Assembly (NCBI RefSeq): GCF_900104605.1
Contig: NZ_LT629960.1
Coordinates: forward strand, 1,860,001 to 1,924,000
Direction: 5' to 3'
Length of the DNA stretch: 64,000 nt
From: Tidjanibacter massiliensis
GTDB taxonomy: Bacteria > Bacteroidota > Bacteroidia > Bacteroidales > Rikenellaceae
Below, piece by piece: positions 60,513 to 64,000 of this stretch (its first letter is position 1; each line of letters opens with the position of its first letter). The notes under the pieces are model-generated. The model did not search any database. It was not told the origin of the DNA and saw nothing but the letters and a program-made list of their open reading frames with translations. The position numbers were made by a program, and so were the translations under genes.

Positions 60513-61213
60513 AGGCTGTCCGTCTCTTTCCCGTCCCCCGCATGCCGCAGGATACGTGCTATGAGGAGGTCTGCGGGCGAGGTTATCTTGATGTTGGTGC
60601 GTTCGCCCTCGCAGAGCGTTACCTGTTCTCCGTTCGCCTCCACCACCGAAGCGTCGTCGGTGAATTCCGGGCGGTAGTCGGCCTTGTAGGCCCTGCGCAG
60701 CAGGTCGGCGCGGAAGACCTGCGGCGTCTGTACCGCCCGCAGCGTCTCGCGGTCTACCGGCCTGCTCTTCCCCGTCGTCGCATCGACCCTCCGGAACGAA
60801 TCGGCGGGGCGTATGGCGGGGACGGCCGTCCCGTACCGTTCCGCCGTTGCGACGCATGTATGGATGAGGCGTTCCGTGACGAGCGGTCTTACGCCGTCGT
60901 GCACGGCGATATAGTCGCACGGACCGAGCGCTGCGATTCCGTTCCGGACCGATTCGAAGCGCGTTGCCCCGCCGGAGCATAGCCGGTGGGTCTCCGATAT
61001 GTTCCGCTGCCGGCATATCTCCCGCCAGCGTTCCGTTTCGGCGGCGGGAAGTACGACGACGATTTCGCTGTCCGGCAGCGCCGCGAGAAATCTCCGCAGC
61101 GTCGCTTCCAGTATGGTCTTCTCTTCCTCCAGAGGGAGAAACTGTTTCGGTACGGCGGCTCCCATTCGTGTGCCCGAACCGCCAGCCACGATGATGACCG
61201 AGATGTTCGTCAT
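60509..61213 (-). CDS. ispD: 2-C-methyl-D-erythritol 4-phosphate cytidylyltransferase
   Basis: A 234-residue enzyme of the MEP isoprenoid pathway joining MEP with CTP. The nucleotide-binding opening VIIVAGGSGTRMGAAVPKQFLPL (about residues 6-28) holds the conserved GGxGxRMG and the PKQF Lys. AVHDGVRPLV (about 105-114), FRRVDATTGKS with TLRAVQTPQVFRADLL (about 155-175), and the late TDDASVVEANGEQV are family blocks. It starts within the stop of the SDR gene (ATGA overlap). ispF is not adjacent. Confidence 0.95.
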   Translation of the reverse strand: MTNISVIIVAGGSGTRMGAAVPKQFLPLEEEKTILEATLRRFLAALPDSEIVVVLPAAETERWREICRQRNISETHRLCSGGATRFESVRNGIAALGPCDYIAVHDGVRPLVTERLIHTCVATAERYGTAVPAIRPADSFRRVDATTGKSRPVDRETLRAVQTPQVFRADLLRRAYKADYRPEFTDDASVVEANGEQVTLCEGERTNIKITSPADLLIARILRHAGDGKETDSL

Positions 61214-62292
61214 GCCTCTCTCTTCTTTTTTCTGTTTCGGGAGGCTGCGACCACCCGTTCCACCGTTTCGGGGAGCGGCGTATAGGCGAAGTCGCAGTAC
61301 CTCGTTATCTTTGAACCGTCGTAACGTGTCGTCCGCAGGACGCTGCCGAGGTTCTCCCGTGTGACGCCCCGGTCGCGTATCAGATGCAGTGCGATGCCTG
61401 TTCGCATACAGCCGTATGCGAAATCGACGGCCCCCTTCCCGATGCGGATGAAAGGACGCGGCCGATGGGCGGCCCTGGCGCCGAGGGTGATGAGTTCCCG
61501 ATAGCTCAGGTCGCCGGCCGAGAGGATGAACCGCTCTCCGACGGCCTGCGGGGCTGCGTCGAGCAGCACCATGGCCCTCGCTACGTCGCGTACATCGACG
61601 TAGGACATCAGCCCTTCGGTATAAAAGGGCTGTCCGCAGCTGATGGCGGGGATGAGCGCCGCGCTGTTGTTGCCTGTTGTATCGCCCTCGCCGAGTATGA
61701 CGCCCGGCGAAACGATAACGGTCGGGAGTCCTGCCGCCGCACCCCGGCGTACCTCCTGTTCGGAGTAGTATTTGCTCTGTCCGTAAGCCGCATAATCCGT
61801 CACGCTTTCGGGGTCGCACTCCTCCGTGACAGGGAGGACGGGGCCCGTCGGATTGCCGAGGGCGGAGATGGAACTCACGTGTATCAGTTTGCGTACGCCG
61901 GTGGTCAGGCACCAGTCGGTGACGGAACGGGCGATGGCCACGTTGTTGGCGATGAGCTGTTCCGTGGTCATGTCGCCCGACATGATACGCGCCGCACAGT
62001 TGAATACCGTATCGATGTCCCGTACCTTTTCGTCCAGCCGGACGGGGTCGGTCAGCGGTGTTTCGATGATTTTCAGCGCGCCTTCGGGGGCGTGTACGCC
62101 GAGCCTTCGGAGGGCGGCCTCCGTGACGGCGATGCGGCCCGCATCGCGTACCGGAAGCGTGATGTCGGTGTAACCGGCACGGAGCAGTTCTGCCACGAGA
62201 TGGCTGCCGAGCATGCCCGTCGCCCCGGTGACTGCGATGCGTCGGCCGTGAAATTTTCCAAGGTCGGGAGCGGTGTTCCGTGCGTTATTCAT
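61210..62292 (-). CDS. Extended SDR-family NAD(P)-dependent epimerase/reductase
   Basis: 360 residues. The Rossmann signature GATGMLGSHL lies at about residues 23-32, catalytic HVSSISALG at about 137-145, and the YxxxK motif YGQSKYYSEQE at about 168-178 (Tyr and Lys visible). The C-terminal region is like flavonoid/dihydroflavonol reductase-type or NAD-epimerase proteins. The substrate is not predictable. It overlaps the upstream flavin-fold gene by eight bases and ispD by four, so all four genes form a translationally coupled operon. Confidence 0.88.
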   Translation of the reverse strand: MNNARNTAPDLGKFHGRRIAVTGATGMLGSHLVAELLRAGYTDITLPVRDAGRIAVTEAALRRLGVHAPEGALKIIETPLTDPVRLDEKVRDIDTVFNCAARIMSGDMTTEQLIANNVAIARSVTDWCLTTGVRKLIHVSSISALGNPTGPVLPVTEECDPESVTDYAAYGQSKYYSEQEVRRGAAAGLPTVIVSPGVILGEGDTTGNNSAALIPAISCGQPFYTEGLMSYVDVRDVARAMVLLDAAPQAVGERFILSAGDLSYRELITLGARAAHRPRPFIRIGKGAVDFAYGCMRTGIALHLIRDRGVTRENLGSVLRTTRYDGSKITRYCDFAYTPLPETVERVVAASRNRKKKREA

Positions 62293-62734
62293 GCCACAGG
62301 AGTTTTTTGCCGAAACCGAGCCGGTTGTCGGTGAATTTCATGGAGGTCGGACGCATCGTCCACAGCGTGAGGTCGGCCACGACGGCGTAAGGAAATCTCC
62401 GCAGGTAGGCACTGCGGGCCTCTCCTGCAACTTCTCCTTCGGCGAGGGCGGCGCGGCCGAGTATCTGGAGACCCTGCACCTGACCGACGGTGCGCGTTTC
62501 GAGGACGATGGTGGCCGCTACGCGTCCGTTCAGGTACATTTCGCGGTAGTGCCTCGTGCGGTCGTCGGAGGTGAATACGAAAAGGTTGCGTTCCGGAATG
62601 TAGGCATAGAAGAGGTTGGCGCAGTAGGGCCCGCATTCGGTTGCCGCCGACGCGATTGTCATGACGTGGTGGCGGCCGATGAACTTGACGATGCGTTGGT
62701 CTACCCCGTTGTCCGTATGTTTCCCGTTTGCCAT
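62285..62734 (-). CDS. Pyridoxamine 5'-phosphate oxidase-like flavin-fold protein
   Basis: 149 residues with the split-barrel flavin-binding fold: VMTIASAATECGPYCANLFYAYIPERNLFVFTS (about residues 24-56) and GRVAATIVLETRTVGQVQGLQILGRA (about 70-95). It is closer in length to the general YhbP/HugZ-like group than to true PdxH. FMN, F420 or heme may be the ligand. First gene of the overlapped operon flavin-fold, SDR, ispD, PH protein. No promoter consensus was found upstream. Confidence 0.85.
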   Translation of the reverse strand: MANGKHTDNGVDQRIVKFIGRHHVMTIASAATECGPYCANLFYAYIPERNLFVFTSDDRTRHYREMYLNGRVAATIVLETRTVGQVQGLQILGRAALAEGEVAGEARSAYLRRFPYAVVADLTLWTMRPTSMKFTDNRLGFGKKLLWHE

Positions 62735-63012
62735 GTACGTAATCGTGCTCTTTCCTGCCGGATATTCTGACCGAAGACCCGGAGCGAATCGGTTCAGGCC
62801 GGGATTTTCTTCCCGCTGTTTTCGGTCGTTTGCCGGCAGTTTTCGGCTTCTTGCCGGTTCGTTGTTGCCTCCTGCTTTTTATCTGCCGCCCGGTGCAGCA
62901 GTTGCGGTTTTGTGCAGGGGGCGCTGACGTAATCGGCCTCTGGCTTCCAGTGCTGCGGAGCGCTCATCCCGCGGGCTCTCCTCGGGAAAGGAGGTACCGG
63001 CCCCCGGTGGGG

Positions 63013-64000
63013 CTATTCGTCGCTGCCGGCGAGGTCTTCTATCCGGTGCTGCTGCACGGGCGTATAGTCGAGGCTGACGATTTTTTCATCGTCGGGAACC
63101 TCTCCCTCCAGTTCGGCGATTATGTTGGTTTTGAAATATTCGAAGGCTTCCCGATTCGCCGGGCTTATCGGTTCCACCGGGTCGGAGGGAATTTTGAGCG
63201 GGTCGATGGCCGTCCCGTTCTTCCAGATGCGGAAATCGAGGTGCGGGCCGGTCGATGCTCCGGTACTTCCGACGTAAGCTATCGGTTCGCCTTGCGATAC
63301 CCGTTTGCCAACGGTTATTCCTCTGGCGTATCCCTTCAGGTGCAGGTAGCCTGAAATGTAGTTGTTGGCGTGTTTTATCTTGAGGATATTGCCGCCGCCC
63401 TTGCTGTCCCACCGTTTTTCGGTTACCACGCCGTCGGCGATGGCTACCACTTCCGTCCCCGCAGGAGCGGCGTAGTCGACGCCGAGGTGCGGTCGGCGCA
63501 CTTTGTATATCGGGTGCAGGCGCGAGGGGGAGAAACGCGAACTGATGCGCGTGTATTTCAGCGGGGCCTTCAGGAACTGTCGGCGCAGGCTGTTGCCGTT
63601 CTCGTCCCAATAAGCCACCCGTCCGTCCTGCCGGAAGGGGATGGCACGGTAAAGTTTGCCGTTGTGCCGGAACTCTGCTCCCCACACCATGCCGGTACCT
63701 ACCCGAACGGTGTCAATCCACCGCTCGTCGAAGATGACCGTGAATTCGTCGCCCTCCTGAAGCCCGAAGAAATCCACGCTCCAGCCGAATATGTCCTCCA
63801 TTTCGCATGGAATGCTTGCCGGCATGCCGGCAGCAATCGTAGCGTTCCACAGCGAATTGTTCGTCTTGTCTATCTTCGCCGTCTCCTTGCGGCGTACCAG
63901 TTTCACCTCCTTGCTCTCCTGCCTGACCGTTACGGAGTCGCCTGCGAGCGATACCACGATGTAATCCGTGGGATTTTTCTCGTAAACGAAGTGGCGCAGC
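63013..64000 (-). CDS. M23-family (LytM-type) peptidase, 5' end beyond window
   Basis: The frame stays open to the right edge, so the N-terminus (signal and early domain) is missing; 328 complete codons are seen before the stop. The C-terminal M23 domain has HLGVDYAAPAGTEV (HxxxD zinc ligands), GYLHLKGYARGITVGKRVSQGEPIAYVGSTG, and PHLDFRIWKNG (HxD/HxH site), so it looks catalytically competent as a peptidoglycan endopeptidase. Upstream is an OapA-like/LysM-neighbour region ending EFTVIFDERWIDT. A cell-wall remodelling role is likely. Confidence 0.9.
   Translation of the reverse strand, partial: LRHFVYEKNPTDYIVVSLAGDSVTVRQESKEVKLVRRKETAKIDKTNNSLWNATIAAGMPASIPCEMEDIFGWSVDFFGLQEGDEFTVIFDERWIDTVRVGTGMVWGAEFRHNGKLYRAIPFRQDGRVAYWDENGNSLRRQFLKAPLKYTRISSRFSPSRLHPIYKVRRPHLGVDYAAPAGTEVVAIADGVVTEKRWDSKGGGNILKIKHANNYISGYLHLKGYARGITVGKRVSQGEPIAYVGSTGASTGPHLDFRIWKNGTAIDPLKIPSDPVEPISPANREAFEYFKTNIIAELEGEVPDDEKIVSLDYTPVQQHRIEDLAGSDE

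Noticed and set aside
1-64000. CRISPR array, prophage, integrase or transposase
   Set aside because: No regularly spaced repeats, att-like duplication at the tRNA-Thr, integrase, or transposase motifs were found.

Overview
The window looks like chromosomal DNA from a Bacteroidota bacterium, most likely Alistipes-like (Rikenellaceae). This placement is an inference. It rests on GC-rich coding DNA (high 50s percent by eye), many TAnnTTTG (-7) promoter elements of the Bacteroidota primary sigma factor, weak Shine-Dalgarno sequences, many small lipoproteins, a BACON-domain lipoprotein, a fimbrillin-like lipoprotein preceded by a short peptide, a DUF4924 gene, and a tig-clpP-clpX cluster. Nearly all genes are housekeeping genes in short operons, with accessory surface-protein islands between them.

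Layout: 1-5.6 kb is leftward (uvrB, rdgB, HAD phosphatase, nitroreductase, sppA). At 6-7 kb is mrp. At 7.08-7.64 kb is a gene-free stretch with DnaA-box-like nonamers, a duplicated 14-mer and an AT-rich tract, read here as a candidate replication origin. Rightward of it run nadA and apt, then nrnA (reverse), manA, nth, tyrS, an M28 peptidase-barrel fusion, a Stealth sugar-phosphotransferase with a GT2 enzyme, a cupin (reverse) and glnS. Between glnS and mnmG (20.2-20.35 kb) are two parS-like palindromes, about 13 kb from the candidate origin. From 20.4 to 32.9 kb come mnmG, ybeY, an EnvC-like protein, a TPR lipoprotein and pheS (all leftward), murA (rightward), then a DUF4924 gene, a large metalloprotease-barrel protein and yciH (leftward).

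The accessory island at 33-36.6 kb has lower GC and holds two small lipoproteins with identical C-termini and a 784-residue HExxH lipoprotein. It is followed by tRNA-Thr(CGU), a TPR-like protein, a radical SAM protein and pfkA. A second island (39.9-44.2 kb) has a short peptide, a fimbrillin-like lipoprotein, a GT2 pseudogene with two lesions and a BACON lipoprotein. Then come a 1399-residue acyl-CoA-dehydratase-activase-type fusion, two tandem small barrel proteins, clpB, clpX-clpP-tig, a three-gene lipoprotein operon (one member frameshifted), an EamA transporter, a tightly overlapped flavin-fold/SDR/ispD/PH operon and the start-truncated end of an M23 peptidase gene.

The most notable signals are the candidate oriC with the paired parS-like sites and the by-eye change in strand composition, the Asp-for-Cys MurA, the duplicated lipoprotein tail that includes DNA past the stop codon, and two genes broken by frameshift or nonsense changes. 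No CRISPR array, prophage, integrase or transposase was seen.
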